Shown: one piece after another, positions 1 through 13,671 of the stretch
Numbering within the stretch: the first letter of the stretch is position 1
How the letters are laid out: the number at the start of each line of letters is the position of its first letter
DNA from: Brachynemurus nebulosus
Lineage: Eukaryota; Arthropoda; Insecta; Neuroptera; Myrmeleontidae
DNA: 64,000 nucleotides
Assembly (NCBI GenBank): GCA_035578155.1
Contig: JAPWDM010000008.1
Span: 33,130,280-33,194,279, forward strand
Direction of reading: 5' to 3'
Made by a program: the position numbers and the translations under genes
Notes under the pieces: generated by a model
Database searches by the model: none
Seen by the model: only the letters and a program-made list of their open reading frames with translations
What the model was told of the DNA's origin: nothing

Positions 1-393
1 TGGGATGATCCGGTACCAAGTTATGATGTTCACTGCAAAACACCTTTTTTTCGAGGCGCCTCTGGAAATTCACTGTCACGGACTTATTTATCGATATTTG
101 TAATCGATAATTTTCTCAAAGATACTTCAAATGTTATACTATAACGTGTATATGAAATAAATAAGCCAACATTATTCATATCTCAAAAAAAAATCATGAA
201 AATATGTCTTTTTTTCGCTTTTAAAACTTTACCCCCCCCTCCCCCCTTAAAGGAAATAAAATATCAAATTTTTTTGGCGATAAAAATTGCGTGTTTTAGA
301 ATTGAATTGTTTTCTTTTTTTTAATTACGGCCCATGATTACACTTGTCTAGCACAAAATAGTTTCGCTTTAGAAAAAGAAAACGGTGGGGCTA
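1..393. other. No recognised feature
   Basis: AT-rich DNA with a C-rich run at 231-247 and poly-T. Nothing assignable. Confidence 0.5.
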
Positions 394-1865
394 ACTTAGT
401 GGGGACATACGGTCGAACCAATGGTCGCAAACCGACATTTCATATTACATGACCTAATGTGATGCCAGTTAATGGTGGAAATGATTCCCGGCTACAAGGA
501 TTCTATTTAAAATTAAAAAATTACTTTTAAAAAATTCTCTAATGTTTAAAAAGGTGTCGACATCTGTCTAAACCACATGATCGGTAAGTGGTTGAAAAAC
601 GTCATTTCATATTACCTACACGACTTAATGTTATTCCAACTAAGCAGGGCTGGGAAAAATGGTTCATACAAACAATTTAAAATAGAAAATGGAAAATGGT
701 TTCCAAAAATGCATTCAAAATACAAAATGGAAAATGGTTTTGCTGAACATATTTAAAATAGAAAATGGAAAATTGCTAAAAAAAATGGATTATGGAATAC
801 TAAATGGTTTTTTTACTTTTTATACTATAAATCTTTTATCGTTTTTGAAATTAATAAAAAAAAAAGTTAAGAAAATGTCAGACGTATTGAAATTATATAA
901 GGGCAGTCTTTTGTGAAAATTTTATAAAGTTTGCATGATATGAAAACGAAATTTAACTCTTGAAATATTGTTACTCAAAAATATTGTAAAATTTAATTCA
1001 GCCTTGACATAATCAAACCTTGCCTACGCTACTGCGACTTCTACATAATGAAAATCATTTACTTGAAATACCAAAACACTTCTTATCGACGTGTCTTAAA
1101 GATAATAGCACACAACTTGAGTCAGAAAAATTTGACTTGAGAGAACTGCAGCTCTAGTAACAAATTTAACTCAAGTGACATTGAAACTCGAATTATAAAA
1201 AAATTGAGTCAATTGAATCGACTTACATTTAACACAATTTGCTAAACTGCGTTTAATTCGAGTTCTATAATTAGTATGAGTCATAAGTGTCATAGGTACA
1301 TATACACATAAATTTGAGTGTACATGCATTTTCATTTTAAATGCAAAATGGATTCAAATTTCCATTTTAAGTACAAAATGGAAAATGGTTTGACCGAACT
1401 TATTTAAAATAGAAAATTCAAAATGTCATTTTGTATTTTAAATAGTTCCCAGCCCTGCAACTAAAGATGAAAATTATTCCAAGCTACAATAATAAATACT
1501 ATTTAAAATTAAAGAACTGGTTTTAAACATTTCCCTTATGCTTAAAAAAGTCCTGATATTTTTCTAAATTACATGGTAGATCAAGTGATCGGAAACCAAC
1601 ATTTCATATTACACAACCTAATATTATTTCAATTAATGCCACAAATGATTCCAGGATACACTAATTCTATTTGATATTAAAGCATGGCTTTTAAGCAATT
1701 CTGTAATGCTTAAAAAATCGATAGTTATCTGAATTATATGGCTGACCAAGTATTTGGAGAACGAGATTTTATATTACACAACCTAAAGTTTTTTTGGTAA
1801 ACAGTGGAAATGATTTCAAACTATAAGAACTTCTTTTTAAAATACGTTTCCTCCAATAATGTAGG
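394..1865 (+). repeat. Satellite-like tandem repeat, about four units, interrupted
   Basis: ACATTTCATATTACA-type strings at 434, 599, 1598 and 1763 mark units of about 165-178 bp once the 813-bp insertion is removed. The consensus includes GGTCGGAAACCGACATTTCA, CAACTAATGGTGGAAATGA and AAAGAACTGCTTTTAAAC. Other partial copies are at 9604, 21762 and 45310. Confidence 0.85.
645..1457. mobile_element. 813-bp hAT-like element inside the satellite
   Basis: CAGGGCTGGGAAAAATGG at the left and AGTTCCCAGCCCTG at the right are inverted. Flanks CAACTAAG (637-644) and CAACTAAA (1458-1465) form an 8-bp duplication with one mismatch. AAAATGGAAAATGG-type motifs repeat near both ends (667-775, 1328-1440). 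The 75-codon frame inside is AT-driven. Confidence 0.85.
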
Positions 1866-3474
1866 TTTGGTTATACTTTTGTAGGCTGGCATATTCTGTC
1901 GCTGAGTTTTCGTCAAGCTATTTAAGACATAAACACTCTTCTGCTGCATTTTTTTTCATACATTTTCAACTAATTAATGCGCGTCTGACAAAATTCCTCG
2001 TCAACGATAAATTTTTTTCTGACTTTGTTAGTTGATTTACACAAAATATTCACGAATTACTCACATCTTAGCTATAAAAATCTAAATTTTTCTTAAATTT
2101 AACCTAAATAGTCCATAGCCTATTAAACTCCAACGGAGCTTCTGAATTACAAAAGTATTTGCTAATCAGTGAGTTTGGAATTTGTAATAAAAAACCCTGT
2201 TTAGTTTAATAAGTCTTGGCTGATTTAAGTTAAATTATAAAATTCACAAATTGATCGATTCAAGTCCCTTTAAATTTAATAATCCAAGTCAGAAATCCCA
2301 AACTGTGCACCACGACAGCTTGGAGTACCGCGGCTGCTTCACTAAAAAATGGGAAACAATGCTAAAAGTAAGAGAAATAGTGGCTATGAAACTGTTTTTT
2401 TTTTTTGTTTGCTCATCAATTATTTGGCGAAAATTTTTTTGAAAAATCAAGTTTTCGGACAACCCCGAGAACGGTTTCCACCTTAAGGACACTGCGGCTC
2501 TCAAAAGTTTGACACCCTCGATCTAAGTGCATTTCATGCAAAGAACTTATCATAAACGTACTACGATTTGTTCTGTGACCCTCTGTACATCACGAACTCA
2601 GCAACAGCAAAGCAAGTTTTGTAATTTTCAATTGCTTATTGATGGCTACAAAGCAAATTACATTTATATATATTATCTAATTGTAAGTTAGCATGTTACT
2701 TGTACTTCTACCAACTGGTACTCCTGTAATGCGGTTTGCTTGCATCAGTTGCTTGCAAAATTGTCGTATAGGTACCTACTTGCACAGTCGGCTATGTAGA
2801 ATTCTAATGAAATCCATGATGACAATTTATGACTGTATATGGGAATAGTTTCCTAAACAGTACACAACAGTTAGTGGTGTGCAATGCACCCAATTGTTCA
2901 AAGACAATTGGAAACAGCGGTAAGGAATTTGAAAATCGAATACATGAAGATTTATCGATTAATACGATTATATTATTGTAGCTAACGTAGCTAATGTTAT
3001 TAAAGCGTATATGTGCAACTGTACTAATGAATGTGTATGCATTGGTTGTGATTATGTTATGCCTTGAGAAATTAGGCGACGATTAGGCGAGTTTACGAAG
3101 AGTTTTTCCTCAATTTTGTCCATCAGCCAAACATGATCTAAAGACCAAAATAATGATGAAATGTTTATAAGTATACACACGTGTTCAAACTGGCTAAAGA
3201 GGTACAAAAAAGGATTTTAGAAATTCTTTAACCCATTAAGTACCATTGGCATGTTAACATGCCAGTGGAAACAAAGAGAGAAATATATGTGACAATAAAA
3301 GATAAGACTTCTTTATAAAGCCATAAATTTAATAATTTTGATATTTTTATTTAAGCAACATCAAAACTGTTTAGATTGAAATTTATTACTTCTCATTTAG
3401 TTCTATTCCATAACTACCGTCCCCACGGTCGCCGGCAAATGACGTGGACACCGCTACCCCTAACAAACGATTAT
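1866..3474. other. No gene; one palindrome beside TTAACCC
   Basis: TTTAACCCATTAAGTACCAT at 3228 is followed by the perfect palindrome TGGCATGTTAACATGCCA (3247-3264), a pattern like the end of a piggyBac-type element, but no matching second end is found. Frames at 2251-2504 on both strands are unsupported. Confidence 0.4.
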
Positions 3475-3645
3475 GATACATACGCCAAAGCACATCATTG
3501 TATCTACACAAACATGCGAATGTGTTAGTGTAATATCGTGATGAATGACTACGCAGCTTCCATATATATGCTATATACTGTCATGGCCGACCTATTTAAC
3601 TAACAACCAACAATTAAAAATAAATTTATTTTAAGAAAGATTGTG
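3475..3645 (+). repeat. Old dispersed repeat copy
   Basis: The inverse of this segment matches 29375-29540. No ends or coding capacity are visible. Confidence 0.6.
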
Positions 3646-4828
3646 TCTCTTGGTAAACTGAATCCCCATACCAAATTGCGGCAAAATCCCTCATTGCATT
3701 AAGTGATTTCATAGATAGAGCTCAAAATACCTCTCTTTAACAGATAGACATTTTGTGTAAATGACTAATTTAAATTCAGGGAACCTCAAAAAAAAATTAA
3801 TTAATTAATAAATTAATAAATTAATAAAAATAAAGATGTAAAAAATTTGTATTTTAAAGTATTTTGAATCTGTTTTTTTGAGTTTGTTTTAAATTATATG
3901 ACTTGCGTCCATCTTCAATTAATTGTCGAATTTGAAAAGCTTTTGGAACATTGAGTTTACAGTTTTTTGGACCGTTTCTTAGGTACGGAGACAAATATTA
4001 CCCAGAAAAATTACTTTAAAGAAAAGAAAAGGAACGCCCATTTAAAAAAAAAATTAATCCATTTTAGTAGATAAACATGAACAAATTCTTATAAATAAAA
4101 AATTTCTTCTTCTTAAAAATTTTTTATTATTTGGTCCAAAGCTGCATATTCACCCTGCAAGTCACTTAAGAAAATTGTGAAAACGACTGTTTCAGAAGTA
4201 TATTATAAAACGATTATATTTTATGACACTGTTAGCTATTCTGTAACACCCTGTACTCTTTCGATACACTTCAAACGCGGGTTATGATTAACATTCACTT
4301 AAGTCTAAGTATTATACATTGAATTGCAATTCAAATGCTTAGTTTATCATAATTTTCCAAGCAGCTAGCAAGATATTTATAGATTCTAGTTATTCATTAC
4401 CGATCGTAGTTACTATTGGTACTACTACTAGATATTATATTATGGTATCGTGTATAGAACTATCGTTACTATTATTTGACCATAATACGTTTTAGTACCC
4501 AATAAATAAATTAGTTAGATATCAGTTAATATTGTATACTGTGCAACTCGGACAACATTATTTCATATTGTAATGTACAATAAACTTAGACAGAGATATA
4601 AGTGCTTCTAATCCACAGTCCTACAGTCTGTCCGCATATCGAAGAATACTAATAGCACGGTGAGGAGACGAGGGAAAGAAAATTTATACTAAAATGGGCA
4701 ACTTAAACGGTAAATCGAATATAATTATTTCTGAATTATGTTTTTCTTTCATTAATAAAAGGTTTTTTTCATTAATAACAGAATTAATCAAGAAATGTAG
4801 AAACATAAAATTTGTTTTAAATTTATTG
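3646..4828. other. No recognised feature
   Basis: AT-rich DNA with an AATTAATTAATAAATTAATAAATTAATAAA tract near 3797. Nothing assignable. Confidence 0.5.
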
Positions 4829-4880
4829 TGGGGAGGTTTACTTGAGAGTCCTTAAAAATTATGTATTTTTCTGGAATGGG
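4829..4880 (+). repeat. Solitary left-end fragment of the 31.0-kb TTAA element family
   Basis: GGGGAGGTTTACTTGAGAGTC, then CCTTAAAAATTATGTATTTTTCTGGAAT, matches the left end at 31009 in the same orientation and then diverges. TTAA is not preserved at its left. Confidence 0.7.
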
Positions 4881-7028
4881 TCCATACATATTTTCTGGAA
4901 TTTGTCCTGCCGTTTCCATACAAATATTCTAGCCACGCGATGAGTACGCTAGGCGTGCTCAGTTTAATTTCACGAAATATAAGATCTAAAAATTCTAGCG
5001 TCTCTATTGTCGTTTATATTCCATCTCAGCCACATTAAAAAATTTCGTTTTAGGCTATGCGCGCACGAGGAACATTTGTCACTATGACAAAAAAGTTATT
5101 TACACGATCGTGTATTTTCATGCATTTACCGATGCTGTTGACAGTGCTTGTAAGTTACATTTCCCGAACGTTTGTTTATATCCATGGAAACCAAAAAATA
5201 ACAGTGCGGTAAGTGAAGTAAATGCGTGGTAAGTGAATAGGAGTGTGGTAAGTGAAATTAGCTCAAAAATGATTGTAATTACTTATTTATATTGAAATTA
5301 AAAGCACAATTTGAACAATTAGGAAAATAAATCGATTAATATGAAAATTTTCACTACTTTGCACATTATTATTATTATTATTATTGTTGGCATTAGTCTT
5401 CATATTTTATTCACATTCCAAAAGGTCGTTCAATCATTAAACTTTTCTGTGGTTTTCATAATCTTCTTTTCATTTTACGAGAATAAATTTGCCGCCAAAA
5501 TTAAAATGCTTCATCAATTTCATTATTCTAACTAATATTATAGTTTAACAAACTATTTTCCTCAATTTTTTTAATAGAAAATTCAATAGAAATATTCACG
5601 TCAATGAAATATTGGTACTTAATTTTTATTTACAAATATAGTTGTCAATTGCCACTACAAAGATTCGTATTAGTTGTCATAAGTATTTATAATATTTATT
5701 CATGGCATTCAATAAGCAAGTTCCTCGCCTATTACTATTGAAGATTGTGCTACAGAAAAATATATCAGTGACACTCGATCAGTAAATTTAACTGAAAGTA
5801 AAATGTATTTTTTTATGGTTATGGTTATGGAGTAAGGTGTTGTTTAGAAAGAGATAAATTATGATTTAGGAAACCATAGTAAGGGTGTTTGTTCCTCGCT
5901 ACACGAACACATAGTATGCACCCATAGGGAGAATATTGTATAAATCTATTTACCTCTATAGAGTACTTTGATTACATTATGTATTTATGAAAGGAGAATT
6001 ATACACACATCAGGCAGGTATCTATATATGATTTAAATAGAACAATTCAAAATTACCTCCAGTATGTACCAGAATAATATACTAACGCAATATTGTACAA
6101 TATAAGATAATAAGTACCTACAAGACGTTACAAAAGTTGTTAACTTACACGTAATTGTGAATTTGTGTTGGACACAAGAGCAAGTTTTTTTTCTTTGGAA
6201 ACTTGACAAAGAGGTTAAACGTGTTTAGGTGTAAAATGTTCCCTCTAGTTTTTACCAACAATATTACGCAACGTTTGTAGCATTGCAGTAATTTATGCGC
6301 TACTTCAAGTAATACTTTTTTAATAATGAAATTTTTCTTTCTAAAATTTTTCTTTTCAATTACATAGCACGCTCCCATTTAACAATTTCGTCGCACACAA
6401 GATGTGTATAATGGCACCCATCCGTGTTTTAAAGCAAATATGTTTGAATGTGTTAGTGTCTAACAATAAGTAATAGTTTGTAACAGTAATTCATGCAAAT
6501 ATATAAATCAGAAACATTGACGTCCGTGATCTTTGACTTTTTATTTAGCAATTTGGTCCCAGTGGATTACGTAATGGGAGTTTCCAATATATGTTATCAT
6601 TTTTGGCCATTTTTAGATGGTTATCATCAAAAATTTATTACATTTTTATGTAGCTAATATATAACCATTTTAGTAGTACCTATAATTACACTTTGAATGA
6701 ATTTCCATTCTGAATATTTAGTTCAATAGCGATTCTCATGGTAATATTGGAGACCGAAACTATGACAAATATTTGTTTTGAGTCGTTATTTGTTTTGTCC
6801 AGCATACATTTTTTTATGAAATTTGATGGAAAGATCAAAAATCCCATACTCTTAGATATAGGTAGGTATACATGAACCAGACGCGTTTGACTTTTAGAAG
6901 TCAAAATTTTGGCCATTTCGTTTTTGCATTTTCGGTGGTTTCTTGCAAAAATTGGTCAGAATTTAAAAACTATTTAATTGTTTTATAGACCATCGAAAAG
7001 AGCGTAAAATATTACCTACGCAAAATAT
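4881..7028. other. No gene; short repeats
   Basis: Three GGTAAGTGAA copies at 5205-5256 and (ATT)n at 5366-5387. No open frame has support from motif, ATG and context together. Confidence 0.45.
5205..5256 (+). repeat. Triple GGTAAGTGAA repeat
   Basis: GCGGTAAGTGAA, GTGGTAAGTGAA and TGTGGTAAGTGAA lie about 18-20 bp apart. Each contains GGTAAGT, a consensus 5' splice site. Whether they function is unknown. Confidence 0.6.
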
Positions 7029-7615
7029 GCATTATTTTTATTCTAAAACAAGTAGGCGAATAGTAATTTTAAAAAATTAAAAAAAAAAATGAACTTACTT
7101 TTATAACAAATGCAATACACAAATATTAAGTAATTTAAAAATGTTATTAAAGTCACTGTTTATTTATAAAGTAGGAATTTTGGATTTTTATTATATATAA
7201 AAAAGAAATTTTGGATTTTTTTGGAAAGAAAAAATATCTTCATAAAGGCTTTCCAGTTTACTATTTAAGTTCCTTTTTTATTTTAATATTTAAAAATAAA
7301 TATTAAATAAGGAACTTAAGCATGGGTAGGAATGCCCTCGTAGGAATTGTGTTAGCTTTTTTCCTGCTAACTGCTATCGGCACAAAATTGAAATTTACTT
7401 CAGATTCAGCCCTTAAAAATTTAAAATCTTTTTTTAAAGCCCCGATCAACCGGACACTCATCACCAGTTTTGAAACCACCAAAATGACAAATCGCTTGTA
7501 GACTTTCAATTACATTTCGCTTGTAGACATTCAATACCAAAGATGAATGGAAAAATTCGACTTCCGTGATGGGGCCCCGCTGTTTACGGCGTTTTTTGTT
7601 ATTACAACAATATAT
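7029..7615 (+). repeat. Unnamed dispersed repeat with a short hydrophobic frame, copy 1
   Basis: Shares with 19931-20460 and 20513-20880 the blocks AAAGGCCTTCCAGTTTACTA, GGAATGCCCTCGTA, GGCACAAAATTGAAATTTAC, CCCCGATCAACCGGACACTC and GTGATGGGGCCCCGCTG. The frame 7322-7501 reads MGRNALVGIVLAFFLLTAIG, then TKLKFTSD.., 59 codons. The start looks like a signal peptide, but copies 2 and 3 stop after 33 codons. Differences among copies are both silent and replacing, so selection on the protein is not shown. Confidence 0.7.
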
Positions 7616-9023
7616 CTGTTTTATTTTTCGAAATAAAAATTTAGTTTTCAAGAACGCGTCATCACCGATTTTGAAAATTTGCTTACTTTGGAAAGCTAAA
7701 CTATTTTAGACGGATATACTTAGATTATATTATATGAGCCTGCCGTCCCAAAAGCGTCAAAAATGAACTACCCAACAGATTTTAAAAATGTTTTCACTGA
7801 CAGAAAACTAAATTATTTTGGATGGATACAGGTTGTTATACGGGATCCACTAACGTCCAGTCTCTGTAAAAAATCTTTACTCAAATCATTCAAATACGAA
7901 CATTTCTAAAGTAACTGTGCAACCAATTCGGTATCGAAAAGTATTAGAAATACAATCTAAAACAACAAATACATCAAAGGCAGTGGTGGTGATGATACAT
8001 CGAAAGCAGTGATAACTTTAAAGTAACTTACTTCTTCCTCTCAAGCTCCTTATGTTAAAGTATCAAAATACAAAAAAAATTACCCAAAAATATAGAATCA
8101 GTCACTATAGTAAGCATTTAATACCCAAAAATCAAGTAAAAAGTTTGATAACAACAACATTCAGCACATGCAAATTTCTGATTTTGTCTCGGACTGTATC
8201 AATCCAGTGATGAAACCAATTCACCTTCTTGATCTTTGCTATTCCCTCATCGAGGTAATGATATATATTTTGTATTATACTATAAACCCGCATATACCTC
8301 TATATATATAATATATATACTCGAGATATAACATTTATTATTCGAAGGCTACTCCGAAGGAAATCTAAATACCACAATCGATCTCCAGTGAAACTACTGA
8401 AACTGAACTGTTATTTGATTGAAATCTTACTGAAAATCAGTATTCAGCAGTTAACCGCAATGCTACAAGTTACATATATATTTATGGTTATATCGACCAC
8501 CATACATGTATGTACGAGGCTAAGTATATATAAGGCCAAACCAACGATGAAATACAGAAACAAATCAACATCAGACAAGAATAGAGAGATATACATAGAT
8601 GAATCAAGTGCATATATACAGTTGTGGATGAAAAAATTTTAATATTGAATCATTTTCTGTTCAAGTCCTATAATCAAATCACATGGCGCCGACAATTCAA
8701 TTTTAAATTCAGTAAATAAGGCAAACAGGGGTATTTTTGTTTTGATGATCTTAGTAAAATAACAAACAGTTACGAACAAACTTAAAAACCCCAGCTATGT
8801 CACAATTAAAAGAAAATACTAGAAATAATAAACAATTTTATGTTCTTAATTGTTTCAGCCTTGTATTTTGTCCCTTTCATTAGGATAACAGACTGTTTTA
8901 AAAGGCTACAATTATTCATGAAAAGGACAGTGTTAAATAAGTATCACTCATGTTGTTCAAATTAATTCTTGAAGTGCGCCCATGGTAAGCATACGTCTAG
9001 CACAATACAGTACAACATTTTAG
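7616..9023. other. No recognised gene
   Basis: AT-rich DNA. An 84-codon frame from 8388 begins with GTG and shows only hydrophobic/charged AT-driven residues. Confidence 0.45.
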
Positions 9024-9785
<762 letters not shown>

Positions 9786-10650
9786 GATGCAAAATTATTT
9801 AAGATTTCACCGACCCGTGACTGAAAAAAGGTTAAGAGATGCTGATCTAACCGATTATTACTACTTGAGTGACTTAACGAATGGTTATTCGATTATTTTT
9901 AATTTATTTATTTTGTACTAGAGGAGCACAAACATAATAAAAAATAAAAAATAAAAATAAAAAAATATTTTTATTTAAGGAACGTTGGTTGATTAATTTT
10001 CATTTGACTGTTCAAATTTTTTGAGGTATGTGAGTATTTAAATAAAACTAACTGAAAATAAATAGTTTTACATTGTTTTTAAAGATAATTAAGTTAAAAA
10101 TTAACACTTACTGTGTCCCTTTCGTAACCGTTTGCTATGCTCCTTTCATAAATTGAAAGCATACATTCTAAAGCTACAGTTTCATCTAAACAATATTTAA
10201 CATATGAAGAATTATATAATTATAATAATGTAAGAATTATGAAAAATAAGCATAAATAAGTTCAAATCATCGCCATCTTTGAAATGACGGCAGCTTTCAA
10301 TCAGTATGAAATGAGTGTGCATCGGTGTTATCACACAATAAAAATAGTTTTGTTTAGGTGGGATTTGTTTCGAACACGTAATTTGAATTGCACCTTTCAG
10401 CACCTCTTTCTCTCCCCAAAAGTGAGTTATATACATATTAGCAACATTATTTTATAGCTGAAAATTGTTTTGTCCACGACTGTAGTGATGTGTGTATATA
10501 TGACTGAATAACATGTACATATTGATTCAATGAAACTGAATTATAACTAATTTCGCAACAGTTTCATTTATTTATCTCTTGAATTGTTCGATTTCAATAA
10601 TAAACCTAATAAAATATTTATATACATTGATAGTACAATTCAATTAGAAC
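9786..10650. other. No recognised feature
   Basis: AT-rich DNA. The minus frame 10436-10212 is not supported by motif or context. Confidence 0.5.
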
Positions 10651-11802
10651 AGGGTTGTTCAAACTTTCTTCCGAAGTAGTTTCATAGTGACACAAAACAT
10701 AGATTTGTGATAGGCACAACTAAAAGGTTCGTACTTACGTCAAATGTCTAATATAGGTCAGACTAACTGGAGGAACTTTCGAGACCAGATTGGCGCTCTA
10801 AAATATTATTCCAACTTTAGTAGAGGAGACTGGGGTAAAGTGGCCAAGTGGAGGTAAAGTGGACATTGGCCTTTACTCCTCGGAAAACACTCCAATCTTG
10901 TGGCGAAGTTGAATACCAGCTTGTAGACAAGCCATTAGTATTCTATTAAAACGTCAATGATCAGTTTCCTACATTGTATGAATTATAACGAATTTTCTGA
11001 ATTTTCGAGTGTTGATGTAAAGTAAGTTTTAAGTTATATTCTCATTATTTTTTTATTAATTACGAATACAATTTTTTAATTGGGATAGCTAAAAACCCTA
11101 TCTAATTACCTTTAAAATAATATAGTTATCGATGAATCAGAAAATTGTTTCTTAAAATTAATTGCAGTTTGCCAAAATGGCGTTTAACGGGGCAAAGTGG
11201 CCAGTGTCTTCGATCGCTGCTCAAATTGATTTCTTAAAATATTTTAACATATTATAATAAATTCAGAAATTTTATTTAGTTCTTTATATTTTATAAACAA
11301 AATAATTGCTTGAAATCAGTTTTTAGTCTGTTAAAATCAGTTTATGATGAGATTTAAATGTCCGTCCGTCTGTCCGTCCGTTGATATATAATAATTAATG
11401 GTACAAACATAGTTTGATTTTGTATATAAACATGTTTATTACTTCAAGATTTCTTTTTGGGTAAAATGGGTACCCCTGGCCACTTTACCCAACATAGTGG
11501 GGTAAAGTAGTCACTTTACACATGTTGCGAAAAACAAAAATTGCAAAAATACCTTTCAAGGTATTTTTAATATATTGATGGTTATTGGTTCTGCACTAAA
11601 GCAACTATATGCTAAATATTTACTAATCTGCATTTCTTTTCAAATAAATAAACTATACAACATTTTGTCTTAGAGTGGTTACTTTACCCCAGTCTCCCCC
11701 ATACATCTGTTGAAGACAGATCAGTCAATCAAAATAGATCAATAAGAACATATTACACTTTTATCCAAAAGGTCGGAAACTTAATATTTTGGAAACGCTG
11801 GC
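10651..11802. mobile_element. Probable hAT-like element interrupted by another element
   Basis: CAGGGTTGTTCAAACTTTC at 10651 and, inverted, CAGCGTTTCCAAAATATTA ending at 11802 have hAT-type ends. The 8 bp beyond each end do not match, so the assignment rests on ends alone. The middle is occupied by the 10823-11700 element. Confidence 0.45.
10823..11700. mobile_element. 0.88-kb element with GGGGTAAAGTGGCCA motifs
   Basis: GAGGAGACTGGGGTAAAGTG at the left and, inverted, GGGGGAGACTGGGGTAAAGT at the right; TA at the left flank and near the right flank. The GGTAAAGTGG motif recurs at 10851, 11190 (GGCAAAGTGGCC), 11478 (inverted) and 11500. Its termini resemble those of 22376-23391. Non-coding. 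Confidence 0.8.
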
Positions 11803-12816
11803 CTAATCGACCTTATTAAAATTTGTCATGTAGCATTTGTTGCTTAAATCGTCTACTTTGATAGAATGAAACAAAAAATTTTGAATTTCTGCTAAACATG
11901 TAGGAATCCCGCATGTAATCATTGGCGTTTCAAAATTTTCGTTTTTTTTTTTTTTTAAACAGTAAGATGATGGTGTAGAAAGTAATCGATTTAGATATCA
12001 AAATAACAATTTTCGAATTTCTTTGTCTGTCTGTCTATTTATGCATCGCGTAAAAACTACTGAACACTTAGTTTTAAATACAAAATTTTCAAACTGTTAA
12101 CTTTGCAAGTCAAAAAATTGTTTCACCAAGAAAAACACTAAACATTTCTTAAAAAATCTTTTTTATCACATTTTTATATATTATTTATTCACGTAATACC
12201 CATAGAAACATTTAGTGTTTTTCCGTTTTTTTTTCTGCCTTTTTTCCGTAGAAATTCAAAGAGGTCTATTAACCCCCTCACCTTACAAAGTTTTTCCTAC
12301 GCCTTCTTATAACACACACACATACAAACACACACAGGTTCAGAGAGCGGCAGGAAAAACAAATCTTTATTCCTTTTTGTACTACGAGCGAGTCGAGGAT
12401 GTACATGGATTGAGAGAAAAAAGTTTTGCCCCAATATTATAATGATTGCCATTGATAAAGCCGTATATCTAACAAAAAAAAAAATTATCTATACAAAAGC
12501 TATAATAATAGCCTTTCTTCTGTGTCACGTTCGACAATTGTTGGTTTCAATAGATGAATAAGTGTAAAAATTTGTTTTAAAGTATGATCAACTTTTCTGC
12601 TGTTTGTATTGTTAATTTAGAAGATAATATTAAAATATTAAATTAAAACGTGGGTTATCAAGAAATTATCATTTTGATTCAAACAACTACTCTACTTTAT
12701 TTCCATTTAAAGTCTTTTTACTTAAAAAAAAAAAAGAAAACAAAAAAACAAAAAAAACAAAAAAAAACAAACGCCGCCGTCGCGTCGTTTAATTTCTTTA
12801 GATTCCTCTTAAGGTA
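11803..12816. other. No gene; repeat scraps and A-rich tract
   Basis: 11965-12080 carries the ATCGATTTAGATATCAAAAT, GTCTGTCTGTCT and GCGTAAAAACTACTGAAC blocks of the 38.5-kb repeat family. (CA)-rich 12302-12336. An A/C-rich tract at 12722-12772 could be an old poly(A) tail. Confidence 0.5.
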
Positions 12817-13652
12817 CCATCACAGTGTAGAATTTTGAAAAAATTAATTTTTTTTTTGGTCTTATCTCAAAGTACATACAGTTATGTATGTTCTCTCAAA
12901 ATTTCAAATTGAAATTCGAATTATTACGGTCGCTACGACCATGGATCAATGGATTCAGCTTAAATACAAAACTCTGTGAATCGATTGGCGCCTTTTGGCG
13001 GGATGTTATACCACTTTACAATCAATCTTTCCACAACCAGTGAACGCATAAAATCAACTGTTATCACCACAGTATCACACTCCTGTTGAAACAATGATTT
13101 GAAACAAATTTCGAGAAAAACATTAAACGTGTTTGTCTCGAAATACCGTTTTTAAAAACGGTACCCTCTCTCAGAGGGAAAGTTTTCAAACCGTAAGTTT
13201 GAAATTTTGACAAAATATTCTTTATTATACATTCTCCATGTACTTATGGAAGTTTTTTTTGTTAAATCTTCCTATTATTTCACACGGAAAACTGTGGAAA
13301 GAAAGTCTAAATTTTCTACCTTTTATTCAAACCGCCGCCATTTTTTCAAATTTCAAAAGAAAGAAAAAACCTCCACAGATTGATAATCTATTTGACTTTT
13401 TTCAAATGAAAACTGCGGCCGTAATCGTGAGCACCAATAGCCGACCTTTTTTAAAGACACTTTTTTTCAAAAAATTATAATAATTATAAAATGTAAATAA
13501 TAAAAATGAATATAAAAAATATTTTTGTATTGTTAAATAGTGGTATTAATCATCCACAGTGGTAAAAAAAAATTCATTACCACTCCCCCATCCTATCCAT
13601 CAAAAAAAAATTGCGAAAATTGACTATTTTTCGGCCGGTCACACTGTGATGG
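12817..13652. mobile_element. 836-bp non-autonomous element with CCATCACAGTGT ends
   Basis: CCATCACAGTGTAG at the left and ACACTGTGATGG at the right, flanked by TA (12815-12816, 13653-13654). TACCGTTTTTAAAAACGGTA (13144-13163) is a perfect 20-bp palindrome inside. The 80-codon frame at 13238 is AT-driven and not called. Confidence 0.65.
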
Positions 13653-13671
13653 TATATGTTAGTGGGTTATA

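Noticed and set aside
2251..2504. Overlapping 63- and 71-codon frames on both strands
   Set aside because: No known motif, poly-T-driven residues and no splice or end signals.
10651..11802. Firm hAT call with an 8-bp duplication
   Set aside because: Flanks AATTAGAA and GCCTAATC do not match, so only a tentative end-based call is given.
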